DNA of 64,000 nt from Pseudomonas frederiksbergensis (GTDB lineage: Bacteria > Pseudomonadota > Gammaproteobacteria > Pseudomonadales > Pseudomonadaceae). The notes below the pieces were generated by a model, which was not told the origin of the DNA, ran no database searches, and saw only the letters and a list, made by a program, of their open reading frames with translations. Positions 34,486 to 45,616 of the stretch are shown here, one piece after another; position 1 is the first letter of the stretch; each line of letters starts with the position of its first letter. The stretch is from the NCBI RefSeq assembly GCF_003732665.1, contig NZ_MOBP01000008.1, positions 1 to 64,000 of the forward strand, written 5' to 3'. A program made the position numbers and the translations under genes.

Positions 34486-35910
34486 TCACCACTGCCGTTT
34501 GTCCGGTCTTGCGAGGCCGAGTTTTTCAATCCGGTAACGCAGCATGTCGCGGCTCAAACCCAGCAAACGCGCAGACTTGGTGACGTTCCAGTCGGTCTTG
34601 TCGAGCATCTTGCGCACCATGTCGCGCTCCACTTCCGGCAGGTTCATCGATTCGACGGGGTTGCTCGGCCGGGGTTCGAAGTATTGGGTTTGCGGCATGA
34701 CCAACGGTTCGTCCACCAGGCTCTGGCACACGTTCAATTGATGCGCGGCAATGGTGTCGCTCTGGGCCAGCAGCACGGTTTGCTCCAGCATGTTGCGCAA
34801 CTCGCGCACGTTGCCCGGCCAGGTGTAGCTGAGCAGCAACTCCTCGGCCTGGTCACTGAAATACAAGTGCGGTTTTCCGTAGCGTTTGCCGTGGATCGCC
34901 AGGAAGTGCCGAGCCAGCAGCAGCACGTCATTGCCCCGGGCATGCAGGCGCGGCACCTTGATCGAGATGATCCGCAGGCGGAAGAACAAATCACGCCGGA
35001 ACTTGCCCTGCTGGACCATTTGTTCGAGGTTGCAATTGGTGGCGCTGATCACCCGCAGATCGACTTTGCGTTCCTTCACCGAACCGACCCGGCGAATGGT
35101 CCGGTCTTCCAGCAGCTTCAGCAGTTTGGCTTGCAGCAACAGGTCCATCTCACCCACTTCATCGAGAAACAGCGTCCCGCCATCTGCCGCCTCCACCAGC
35201 CCGACCCGGCGATCCTTGGCGTCGGTGAAGGCGCCTTTCTCGTGGCCGAACAGTTCCGATTCCACCAGGTTGGACGGGATCGATGCGCAGTTGAATTCAA
35301 TAAATGGCCCCTTGGCTCGCGGACCGTCAAAGTGCAGGGCCCTGGCCACCAGTTCCTTGCCGGTGCCGGTTTCGCCCTCCACCAACACCGGAGGCAAATC
35401 GGTGTTGGCCATCCGGCGCTCGGCGTCGAGCAATTGGCCGATCGTATTTTTCAGGTAGTGCATCGGTGCCGACTCGCCAATCAGCGCCTGCACCCCGGAC
35501 TTCTGCGCCTCGCGTTCCTGATAGAACGACAGCGTGCGTTCCATGCGGTCGGTGGCCAGGGCCTTGTCCAACAGCAGCTTGAGTTCGGGCAGCGCCACCG
35601 GTTTGGTGACGTAATGGAATGCGCCCTCTTTCATCGCCACCACGGCGTCTTCGACGTTGCCGTAACCAGTCATCATGATCACTTTCAGATCCGGCGCGCT
35701 GATGCGCAGCTTCTGGATCAAGTCGTGACCGCTCATGCCCGGCAGCGAGTTGTCGGTGAGCACCACGTCCGGAACGAACGTGATCAATTGCTCCAGTGCG
35801 TCTTCGGCCGAGTGGCAGACTGTCACCTCGAAGTCCTTGCGCTCCAGGTATGTCTGAATATTCTCGGCGAGGAGTTCATCATCCTCGACCAGCAGTATGC
35901 TGTGCTCCAT
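34486..35910 (-). CDS. Sigma-54-dependent response regulator (NtrC family, MnxR-like)
   Basis: 474 residues in the standard order: receiver (1-120, phospho-acceptor Asp53 in LTDNSLP), AAA+ domain (about 145-380; Walker A GETGTGKE at 179-186, the sigma-54 loop GAFTDA at 226-231 where the last Gly of GAFTGA is Asp, Walker B GGTLFLDEVGEM), and a Fis-type helix-turn-helix at the C-terminus (GLSRDMLRYRIEKLGL). It overlaps the kinase gene by 32 bases. It is the obvious activator for the three -24/-12 promoters in this window. P. putida MnxR, needed for Mn(II) oxidation, has this type and neighbourhood; orthology is inferred. Confidence 0.9.
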   Translation of the reverse strand: MEHSILLVEDDELLAENIQTYLERKDFEVTVCHSAEDALEQLITFVPDVVLTDNSLPGMSGHDLIQKLRISAPDLKVIMMTGYGNVEDAVVAMKEGAFHYVTKPVALPELKLLLDKALATDRMERTLSFYQEREAQKSGVQALIGESAPMHYLKNTIGQLLDAERRMANTDLPPVLVEGETGTGKELVARALHFDGPRAKGPFIEFNCASIPSNLVESELFGHEKGAFTDAKDRRVGLVEAADGGTLFLDEVGEMDLLLQAKLLKLLEDRTIRRVGSVKERKVDLRVISATNCNLEQMVQQGKFRRDLFFRLRIISIKVPRLHARGNDVLLLARHFLAIHGKRYGKPHLYFSDQAEELLLSYTWPGNVRELRNMLEQTVLLAQSDTIAAHQLNVCQSLVDEPLVMPQTQYFEPRPSNPVESMNLPEVERDMVRKMLDKTDWNVTKSARLLGLSRDMLRYRIEKLGLARPDKRQW

Positions 35911-37372
35911 ATTCCCCTCCCGTTGCCACTTTAAAGTTGAGACAAACGCGGGTTCCTTCCTGCTCCTGACTGGTCAGTTCGACCGAGCCCTGGAAGCGTT
36001 CCATTATTCGTTTGACCAAGGCCAGGCCGACGCCCAACCCACCCTGTTTGGTGGTGAAAAACGGCTTGAAGACCATCTGCTGCTGCTGTTTGGTCATGCC
36101 CTTGCCGGTATCGGTCAGGATCATGCTCAACTGCCCAGGCTTGGGCGTCTCGATATCGACGCTCAGCACGCCGCCCTTGGGCATGGCTTCCAGGGCATTG
36201 GCGAACAGGCTGTTGAGAATCTGTGTGAGCAGCACTTGCTGACTGACCACCGGCGGAAAACTTTGCGGGGTAAAGCGCACCTCGACGTTCGAACGTCTGA
36301 TCAGCGGGTCAAAGGCGCTCAGGGCGTCGTCGATGGCCAGCACCAGGTCTACGGATTCAGAGTCGTCGTTCATCGGCCTTAGCGATACCAATAGCTCGCG
36401 GACCCAACGGGACATGCGATCGACCTGATTGATGATGTCGCCAATGTTCTTTTGCGCGCCCTGGCTCGCCACTTCCTGGGCCAGTTCGGCGCTGGAGCGG
36501 ATGGTGGCCAGCGGGTTGCGCAAGCTGTGGGCGACCGCCGAGGACATTTCCCCCAGGGCAACGAAGGTTTCGTTGCTGATCAGTTGCTTTTGCTGGCTCT
36601 GCAACAGGGTCGAGGCCCGGCGCACGATCCAGAACAGCGCCAGGTAAATCGCCGCGCCACCGAGCAGGGTCGCGATCCAGATCGACTTGAAGCCGCGCTC
36701 AATGCGCTCCACCAGATCAGCGGGCTCTTTGTAGATCTCCACCATGGCGATCACTTTGCTCTTGTCGGCGTTGAACATCGGGATGTAGTTCTCGATAAAC
36801 AACAGCTGCGGCTCGCGCAACAGCATCTGCTCGGGGCGTTCTTCGTCGATCTTGTGGTAGCTGGAGGACACCGGCACCTTCATTTCGAAGGACTCGTCCA
36901 ACTCCTCGTCGTCTTCGAAACGCATGCCAATCATCGCCGGGTTGGTCGACCAGATTACCGTGCGGTCGAGGGCAAACACCGTGGCCAGCAAAATATCCGG
37001 CAGGTGCTCCACATGGTCGAGGAATTCGATACGCGCCGCGGCCCGCGACCCCGGGTCCACGTCGGGGTAGGCGTGGTCAATCCGCGGATCGAGCATTTCG
37101 CCCATGGTTCTGTTCGGATTAATCGAGGCATGGCGAATTTCGGCATCGCCGATGGCCTGAATAAACTGCGCCGTCAGCAAGGCGTCACGCTCAATACTTT
37201 CGGTGACCACAAACCGCGTAGAGACATAACCCAGGCCCAGCGCCACGGCGCCGATGATGAAAAAGCTGGCCAGGGAGAACCAGCGCAGCAGATTGAACTG
37301 GCCGCCCCAGCTCTTGCGCTCTGCTGCCGGCAGGGTCGGCGCAGGTACTTTTTGTTGTTCTGATAGCTGCAT
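35879..37372 (-). CDS. Sensor histidine kinase 1 (MnxS-like)
   Basis: 497 residues. Membrane helices at about 31-51 and 231-250 enclose a 180-residue periplasmic sensor domain. The H-box is ALGEMSSAVAHSLRNPLAT with His282; the N-box is NSLFANALEAMPKGG; the G-boxes are DTGKGM and GGLGVGLALVKRI. It is the partner of the overlapping response-regulator gene downstream. It is clearly paralogous to the kinase at 41507-42955, including the sensor domain (TMGE.lDPR, VIWSTNPA, IENYIP.F.AD). Confidence 0.9.
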   Translation of the reverse strand: MQLSEQQKVPAPTLPAAERKSWGGQFNLLRWFSLASFFIIGAVALGLGYVSTRFVVTESIERDALLTAQFIQAIGDAEIRHASINPNRTMGEMLDPRIDHAYPDVDPGSRAAARIEFLDHVEHLPDILLATVFALDRTVIWSTNPAMIGMRFEDDEELDESFEMKVPVSSSYHKIDEERPEQMLLREPQLLFIENYIPMFNADKSKVIAMVEIYKEPADLVERIERGFKSIWIATLLGGAAIYLALFWIVRRASTLLQSQQKQLISNETFVALGEMSSAVAHSLRNPLATIRSSAELAQEVASQGAQKNIGDIINQVDRMSRWVRELLVSLRPMNDDSESVDLVLAIDDALSAFDPLIRRSNVEVRFTPQSFPPVVSQQVLLTQILNSLFANALEAMPKGGVLSVDIETPKPGQLSMILTDTGKGMTKQQQQMVFKPFFTTKQGGLGVGLALVKRIMERFQGSVELTSQEQEGTRVCLNFKVATGGEYGAQHTAGRG

Positions 37373-37474
37373 GGGTTTGTCCTGGTTGCTTGCCTGAAGC
37401 CTTTTTTAGCCGTTGTCACGAAGAGTGTAGGTGGCATTGATCGTGGTCGACGGGCCAATGATGTTATTTAGCCG

Positions 37475-38494
37475 CTAGTTCACCTGCGACACTTCTGGCA
37501 CCTGCTCTGCCAGGGGTTGTTGGCGGTCGGTTTCTTCCTGCAAGAAGTCAATGATTGCTTGGGCGGAATGCTCGTCCAGGCGCAGATTCGGCATCGAAAT
37601 CTTGTCGAAACGCTGGTACAGCTCCACTGCAATCGGGTCTTTCTCGGCGAGCATGCGGTCCGGCTCGCGAATCCAGCGGTTGAGCCAGGCCGGCTCACGC
37701 TGGCGGGTCACACCGATCAGGTCCGGGCCGATGCTGCGCATGCCGATGCCCTGCCCGTCTTGCGGCCCCAGGCTATGGCACGAGGCGCAACGGGTGCGGA
37801 ACAGTTCTTCGCCGTTGCTCGGCGGGCGAATTTCCGGGGCGTTGGCGTAGCTTTCCTCGATGCTCGGTTGTTTCCAGTTCTGCAGGGTGTTGGCCAGTTG
37901 ATCGGCCAGGATCCACGGGTTTTCGAACGGTGAGGCCTTCATCCAGCGGCCCGTTTGCTGATTGCCCACAATCAGGCTCAGGTTGTGGTCCTTGCTGCGG
38001 CCATTGTCGACGCCTTCGATAAACAGCCCGAGTTTTTTGCGCAGATCGGTGACGTCGGCAAATTCGCCGGTGAGGAACTTCCAGCCCGGCCCGACCTTGA
38101 AGCGTTGCGCATAGGCCTTCAGCACCTGGGGCGTGTCGCTCAGCGGATCGATGCTGATGGAGTAGAAGAAAATGTCCTGACCGACCCGGTCGCCCAGCAG
38201 TTTCTGTACTTGGCGCAGACGCGCGGTTTCCAACGGACATGAATCACTGCACGACGTGAAGATGAAGTTGATCACCACCACTTTGCCTTTGATCAGGTCA
38301 TCGAAAAAATGCACCTGCTGACCGTCCTGATCGGTCAGCAACGTGTTGGGGAAGTAGTCGCCACCCCACGGGGTGGCGGATTCCTGCGGTGACAGTTCAT
38401 GGGCGAGCAGCACCTGACTGGCCAGCAAACATGTGACCAGAACCAGTATCAGGTGCATGCCCAGGGCGCGGGAGCGCGGCGTATGCAGTGTCAT
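37475..38494 (-). CDS. SCO1/SenC copper chaperone fused to cytochrome c
   Basis: 339 residues from the ATG at 38494 (GGGGAG ahead); an ATG at 38515 overlapping the oxidase stop is the alternative. A signal peptide ends near VLLAHE. The SCO domain (about 40-205) has the copper-binding CSDSC (C82, C86) and His170 in DHNLSLIV. A cytochrome c domain follows with CASCH (236-240) and a methionine ligand probably in KISMPNLR. Such fusions deliver copper and electrons to copper enzymes; the gene is coupled to the oxidase just upstream. Confidence 0.87.
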   Translation of the reverse strand: MTLHTPRSRALGMHLILVLVTCLLASQVLLAHELSPQESATPWGGDYFPNTLLTDQDGQQVHFFDDLIKGKVVVINFIFTSCSDSCPLETARLRQVQKLLGDRVGQDIFFYSISIDPLSDTPQVLKAYAQRFKVGPGWKFLTGEFADVTDLRKKLGLFIEGVDNGRSKDHNLSLIVGNQQTGRWMKASPFENPWILADQLANTLQNWKQPSIEESYANAPEIRPPSNGEELFRTRCASCHSLGPQDGQGIGMRSIGPDLIGVTRQREPAWLNRWIREPDRMLAEKDPIAVELYQRFDKISMPNLRLDEHSAQAIIDFLQEETDRQQPLAEQVPEVSQVN

Positions 38495-38511
38495 GTCGGC
38501 TCCCCGGCGGT

Positions 38512-41322
<2,811 letters not shown>

Positions 41323-41362
41323 CACCAGCCGCCTCGAAGTCGTGAAGGGGTGATGGGGGTTT

Positions 41363-41378
41363 TGCAATTACCTCGCCA
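41363..41378 (-). promoter_or_regulatory. Sigma-54 (-24/-12) promoter of the multicopper oxidase operon
   Basis: Reading the minus strand, TGGCGAG-GTAA-TTGCA matches TGGCACG-N4-TTGCW with the invariant GG and GC separated by exactly ten bases. It ends about 40 bases before the oxidase start, leaving room for a normal leader. GTGAT before the ATG belongs to the leader. Confidence 0.75.
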
Positions 41379-41475
41379 CATTTTGAAACAATTTATACCA
41401 AAGCATTAATACCCGAGTTAACAATGGCTTATGAACATCATCAGGCCACTACCGGCGCGATGACTGGGCCATGAC

Positions 41476-41489
41476 CCCCGCAAACGGGG
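41476..41489. promoter_or_regulatory. CCCC-N6-GGGG box upstream of the oxidase promoter
   Basis: CCCCGCAAACGGGG lies about 100 bases upstream of the -24 element, a usual enhancer distance for NtrC-type activators. A second, slightly longer copy (CCCC-N7-GGGGG) is at 41499-41514. Together the two halves could also fold as a hairpin ending the sensor kinase gene at 41507, so the role is ambiguous. Confidence 0.45.
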
Positions 41490-41506
41490 AAAGTTCATCC
41501 CCGTTT

Positions 41507-42955
41507 TCAGGGGGCCAATCTGAACGACAGACGGACGCAAGTGCCCTGTCCCTCGCGACTGCCGAGGGTCACTGCCCCACCGAAACGCTCCATGATGCGC
41601 TTGACCAGTACCAGCCCGACGCCGAGCCCGCCCTGCTTGGTGGTAAAGAACGGGCGGAAGGCCATGTTGCGCTGTTCTTCGTTCATGCCTTTGCCCGTAT
41701 CGCTCAGCACCACGCACACGCCCCGGGCATCGGTCGGTTCCAGGGTGATGGTCAGGGTGCCGCCCTTGTCCATGGCTTCCAGGGCGTTGGCCATCAGGCT
41801 GTTGAGGATCTGCGTCAGTTGCACCTGTTGGCTCAGCACCATCGGTGTCTGTCGCGGATTGAACACCACCTCAACCCGCGCCCTGGCGATTTGCTGCTCG
41901 AAGGCCGTGAGGCTGTCGTGAATCGCCGCCACCAGGTTCACCGGTTCGACATCGTCGTTGAGCGGGCGCAAGGACTGCAGCAATTCCCGCACCCACTTCG
42001 ACATGCGATCGACCTGGCCAATGATGTCGTTGATGTTCTTGTGCGCCGGGCCGTTGTCGAACTCCAGGGCCAGCTCGGCGCTGGAACGGATGGTCGCCAA
42101 CGGGTTGCGCAGGCTGTGGGCCACCGCCGAGGACATCTCGCCCAGGGCGACAAAGGTTTCGTTGGTGATCAGTTGTTTTTGCTGTTGCGCCAGCAGGATC
42201 GCGGCGCGGCGCACGATCCAGTACAAACCGATGTAAATCAGCCCGCCACCCAGGGCGGTGACCAGCCAGATCAGCGCCAGGCCGCGCTCGATGCGGCTGA
42301 TCAGGTCCTTGGGCTCCTTGTAGATCTCGACCATGGCCGTGACGTTCTTGCCGTCGGCATCGAACAGCGGAATGTAGTTTTCAATAAAGATGAAGTCCGG
42401 CGGCACGACGAATTTCTGCTCCATCCGCGCCTCGTCAACATCGTGATAACTGGCCGAGACCGGGATCTTGAATTCGAAGGCGTGATCCAGGTCTTCGTCG
42501 GCGTGAATCGTGGTGTCCATGAGTGCCGGGTTGGTGGACCAGATCACCCTGCGATCAGGGGCATAGACGTTGGCCAGGATCACGTCCGGCAGGTTGGCGA
42601 TATGGTCGAGGAATTCATCACGGGCATTGGCCCGGGCCGCCGGGTCGACGTCGGGGAAATCCTTGTCCTTGCGTGGGTCGACCAATTCGCCCATGGTCCG
42701 CACATTGGGAATCGACACATGGCGCACCTCCGCAGAGGCAATCGCCTGGATGAACTGCGCAGTCAGCAGGGCATCGCGCTGCACGCTTTCGGTAATCACA
42801 AACTGCGTGGACACCGCCCCCAGCGCCACCGCCACGGTGGCAATCACCGCCATGCTGATCAGCGAAAACCAGCGCAGCAGATTGAACGGCTGCTTGCGCG
42901 TGCTCAAACGAATGTCGCCCTCCTCGGGCCGAAGCGTTTTGGCGTGCATATTCAT
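41507..42955 (-). CDS. Sensor histidine kinase 2 (MnxS-like)
   Basis: 482 residues with two membrane helices (about 30-50 and 228-247), a periplasmic sensor region between them, His280 in LGEMSSAVAHSLRNPLAT, the N-box NSLMANALEAMDKGG, and G-boxes DTGKGM and GGLGVGLVLVKRI. It is paralogous over its full length to the kinase at 35879-37372. There is no second regulator gene, so both kinases probably feed the one NtrC-type regulator, as described for MnxS1/MnxS2. It is separated from the oxidase by the oxidase promoter. Confidence 0.9.
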   Translation of the reverse strand: MNMHAKTLRPEEGDIRLSTRKQPFNLLRWFSLISMAVIATVAVALGAVSTQFVITESVQRDALLTAQFIQAIASAEVRHVSIPNVRTMGELVDPRKDKDFPDVDPAARANARDEFLDHIANLPDVILANVYAPDRRVIWSTNPALMDTTIHADEDLDHAFEFKIPVSASYHDVDEARMEQKFVVPPDFIFIENYIPLFDADGKNVTAMVEIYKEPKDLISRIERGLALIWLVTALGGGLIYIGLYWIVRRAAILLAQQQKQLITNETFVALGEMSSAVAHSLRNPLATIRSSAELALEFDNGPAHKNINDIIGQVDRMSKWVRELLQSLRPLNDDVEPVNLVAAIHDSLTAFEQQIARARVEVVFNPRQTPMVLSQQVQLTQILNSLMANALEAMDKGGTLTITLEPTDARGVCVVLSDTGKGMNEEQRNMAFRPFFTTKQGGLGVGLVLVKRIMERFGGAVTLGSREGQGTCVRLSFRLAP

Positions 42956-42976
42956 CGGTGACGATCCAGGCGAATT

Positions 42977-42990
42977 CCCCTATAGAGGGG
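42977..42990. promoter_or_regulatory. CCCC-N6-GGGG box before sensor kinase 2
   Basis: CCCCTATAGAGGGG is a perfect palindrome centred about 28 bases before the kinase ATG. Its form matches the boxes upstream of the sigma-54 promoters. So close to the gene it might act as an operator rather than an enhancer. No -24/-12 element was found nearby. Confidence 0.4.
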
Positions 42991-43044
42991 TATAGCCCAC
43001 TGTTTGGGGTTTGCCCCAATGCAAGCAAGCTAAGCAAATCGCCC

Positions 43045-43201
43045 CGTAGGAGCAAAGCTTGCCCGCGAAGAACGATAACGCGGTGCACCAGACCCGACGC
43101 CATCCCCTGTAGGAGCGAGGCTTGCCCGCGAAGGGGCCGTGTCAGTCGACACGTGTATTGACTGACACACCGCCTTCGCGAGCAAGCTTCGCTCCTACAG
43201 G
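43045..43201. repeat. Three REP units
   Basis: Two direct units of the TGTAGGAGC(A/G)A(A/G)GCTTGCCCGCGAA kind (about 43045-43070 and 43107-43132) and one inverted unit (about 43171-43201). They fill the gap between sensor kinase 2 and the DUF6124-like gene. Confidence 0.85.
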
Positions 43202-43209
43202 GCCGGTGA

Positions 43210-43593
43210 TTACCCGGGCTTGTGGTTATCCAGCATCCGATTGGCCGCCATCTCACCCATCAGGAGCGACCGATGCAACACCAGCATCGTATGGCGTCGC
43301 GGGCCGTCCGTCAGCTCGACGAGATCGTTGACCATCTTGCGGGCCGTTGATAACGATTCGTAGACCTCGACCAGCAACGTTTCGTCATCCACCGCTGCGT
43401 CGATGGTGAAGAAGGTGCCGGAACTGCGGGGCGGTATCTGCGTTTTCGTCGCCCCGGGGTTGAGGTAGTAGTCGAGTGCTCGATCGGCCGCCACTTTCAT
43501 TTTTGTGGGGTCAAGATCGAAAGAGGCGTCGTAGGGTACTGGACCGATATTCGGGGGGTTGGGCGTTACTTTGAATATGGATGGAACCTTCAC
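43210..43593 (-). CDS. DUF6124-like small protein
   Basis: 127 residues from a GTG at 43593. The sequence FKVTPNPPNIGP, AADRALDYYLNP, SLLMGEMAANRMLDNH resembles the small Pseudomonas proteins grouped as DUF6124. Family members usually begin MFKVTPNPP; here that position is ATA (Ile), so an upstream GTG appears to be used instead. No function is known. Cytoplasmic, no signal. Preceded by a structured region. Confidence 0.6.
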   Translation of the reverse strand: MKVPSIFKVTPNPPNIGPVPYDASFDLDPTKMKVAADRALDYYLNPGATKTQIPPRSSGTFFTIDAAVDDETLLVEVYESLSTARKMVNDLVELTDGPRRHTMLVLHRSLLMGEMAANRMLDNHKPG

Positions 43594-43941
43594 TTAGAGT
43601 ATTGAAGGAGCCATCACCCTCGCTACCAAACGAAGAGTGGCGGCCATACGTGGGTTGGTAGACCGGTCTAAGTGAGAAACCCGGCGCTCACAAAGGAGCC
43701 CCACGCATGACCACCATTAAAGGTGACACCATGCGGCTCACATAGAGGCGGGCTACCAAACCCGATCACTGTTTTGCAGTGACCCGGAAACGATATAGCC
43801 CACCCCCATAGCCGCACAAGCCGGCGGATTCTGGCGTACGCGTAGGCAACGGCGCAAGGCGTTGTAGCCGTTTATGACGTAACACCGGGTGTCTTTAAAC
43901 ACACCTGCAGAAACCTGTTTAAACGCCCCAATGCCAGCCAT
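43594..43941 (-). other. Structured upstream region of the DUF6124-like gene
   Basis: The 348 bases before the DUF6124-like gene are full of inverted repeats: CACTTAG (43591) with CTAAGTG (43669), GGGTTGGTAG (about 43651) with CTACCAAACCC (about 43753), GAGCCCCACGCATG with CATGCGGCTC, and TCACTGTTTTGCAGTGA (about 43766-43782). A minus-strand frame at 43753-43941 (62 codons, with NPPACAAMGVGYIVSGS) is open but unproven. The region may be a structured leader or a small repeated element. Confidence 0.35.
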
Positions 43942-43971
43942 TTAAGGAAAGCGTGCGCCACGCACCGACTT

Positions 43972-44001
43972 TGTGGCGAGGGAGCTTGCTCCCTCGCCAC
44001 A
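43972..44001. repeat. REP palindrome
   Basis: A perfect 30-base palindrome beginning TGTGGCGAGGGAGCT, followed directly by its reverse complement, in the intergenic region before the curli-linked operon. Same family as at 31468-31495 and 53141-53305. Confidence 0.88.
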
Positions 44002-44055
44002 GAGGTTGGTGATCCTGGCATCGGGTTTGCCCCTTCCCCCACCTGCCCCATCCAC

Positions 44056-44069
44056 CCCCAAACCTGGGG
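44056..44069. promoter_or_regulatory. CCCC-N6-GGGG box upstream of the curli-linked operon
   Basis: CCCCAAACCTGGGG lies about 92 bases upstream of the -24 element at 44160, the same placement as the box before the oxidase promoter. Probable activator site, by position and by repetition at the other sigma-54 promoters. Confidence 0.5.
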
Positions 44070-44159
44070 ACACTCGCCCGCCTCAACCTCCCTTCCTCAA
44101 TCCCCCTCCAACACCCCGCAACGCCCAACCCCGGCCCTCTCCCGTCAATCCGCGCCGAT

Positions 44160-44174
44160 TGGTATGCAATTTGC
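44160..44174 (+). promoter_or_regulatory. Sigma-54 (-24/-12) promoter of the curli-linked operon
   Basis: TGGTATG-CAAT-TTGC fits TGGCACG-N4-TTGC with the GG and GC doublets ten bases apart. It is about 60 bases before the first gene of the four-gene operon (44235-49847) and points toward it. Confidence 0.72.
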
Positions 44175-44234
44175 GCTAGCCCTCTCAACTGGCCCGTCTC
44201 CATGGGACAGGCACTCCGCTAGAGGGATTAACTC

Positions 44235-45581
44235 ATGCACCCTTTACTGTCCAAAACCGCGGCCGTTCTGGTCGTTAGCGCTCTGGCTCAAGGCGTTGCC
44301 CAGGCGGCGCTGTTTGCGGTCGACCCGGGCCCTTACGTGCCAGCCAACGGCTCGTTCGCCGCCTGGTATCAAGACACTCATGGCCGAACCCTCGACTTGT
44401 GTCTGTCCAAGGCTGTCAGCTCACGGGTGCCCAGTGCGCCGGGTGCGCCGACCTACATGTGCTCGCTGATTCCGGCTCCAGGTATTTTCGACGACACCAA
44501 ACCGTTGGTCTTCCCGACCAACTTCCCCGACGAAGCGTTCTGGTTCACTGCCGACGGCACGATTGTCGATGCGGCGCGGGGCATCAACCTGAACTACGTC
44601 AGCGGCCTCGAAGCCGCCTTCAGCGGCGGCGACCCGGTCGAAGGCGATCAGATCAGCTTCGCCCGCATCCGCATTCGCGTGGATGTGCCCACCGCCGGCA
44701 CTTACATCATCACCCACCCTTACGGCGTCGAAGCTTTCACCGTGGACACTCCCGGTCGCAAAGCGATCAACATGACCCGGGACATCGGCATCGGCACGCC
44801 GAAAACCTACGACGGCGCGCTGAAGGGTGATATCGGACCGTTCCTGCGCAGCGTCAACGGGCCTTACACCGAAACCAATCCGGTAACCGGCGCCGCCGAC
44901 ACTTTCATCGGCGACCCGAACCTTTCGGAAGCCGTCACCGGCAGCCCGTTCAATACCAACTTCATTCGCATCGAAGGGCCCAACGGTATCGACCTGCGGA
45001 CCACGGTGTTCGCGGTGTCCGGCAAGTTGTCGACGGTGGTCCGGCCGACGCCGCTGATCACCCAGCGCGGCACCTATTCGCGGCATGCCGGCGCCAGCGC
45101 ACCGGAGGCCCAACAGGATGTGTTCGTGATGGCGCCACCGCCACCGGCCACGGTGACGCTGGACAGCAACAACCCGGCGCTGCACCTGACCGAGGCCGAC
45201 ACCACCGGCAACTGGTACGCCCAGTCATCGACCAACCCGAGCTTGCCCGGCACCTTGCAAGTGACCGCCGACAACCACCTTGCCATCCCCACCAGCACGC
45301 CGACCACGTTGACGATGCCGCTGACCGACCTGGTGGTGATTTCGCGTGCCGAATACAGCCTGAGCACCGGGCAACTGACCCTGGTGGCCTCGACCAGCGA
45401 CGAAACCTCACCGCCGGTACTCACCGCCACCTCCGGCACGGGTGCCGCCATCGGCGCCCTGAGTGGCGACGGCGCGGTGAAAACCCTGGCCACCGGCATC
45501 TCGCCGATTCCGCCGGCCAAGGTTCGGGTGACGTCATCCAATGGCGGCAGCGATACCGAAGAAGTGGTCATCGTGCAATGA
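44235..45581 (+). CDS. Secreted protein of unknown family, paralogue 1
   Basis: 448 residues with a signal peptide ending GVAQA before ALFAVDPGPY. The first 230 mature residues share a conserved domain with the next protein: VDPGPY, WYQD, LCLSKAVSSRVPS, YMC, PAPGIFDDT, FP.NFPDE.FWF, ISFARIRIRVDVPTAGTY, THPYGVE and GSPFNTNFIRIEGP. Three or four cysteines in it are shared. The C-terminal 200 residues look like beta-sandwich repeats. Gene 1 of the sigma-54 operon with curli subunits, GAGGGA ahead of the ATG. Probably an extracellular matrix component; no enzyme motif seen. Confidence 0.65.
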   Translation: MHPLLSKTAAVLVVSALAQGVAQAALFAVDPGPYVPANGSFAAWYQDTHGRTLDLCLSKAVSSRVPSAPGAPTYMCSLIPAPGIFDDTKPLVFPTNFPDEAFWFTADGTIVDAARGINLNYVSGLEAAFSGGDPVEGDQISFARIRIRVDVPTAGTYIITHPYGVEAFTVDTPGRKAINMTRDIGIGTPKTYDGALKGDIGPFLRSVNGPYTETNPVTGAADTFIGDPNLSEAVTGSPFNTNFIRIEGPNGIDLRTTVFAVSGKLSTVVRPTPLITQRGTYSRHAGASAPEAQQDVFVMAPPPPATVTLDSNNPALHLTEADTTGNWYAQSSTNPSLPGTLQVTADNHLAIPTSTPTTLTMPLTDLVVISRAEYSLSTGQLTLVASTSDETSPPVLTATSGTGAAIGALSGDGAVKTLATGISPIPPAKVRVTSSNGGSDTEEVVIVQ

Positions 45582-45616
45582 ACGCTCTCATGCCCAGATC
45601 CGTATCAGGAGGCATC

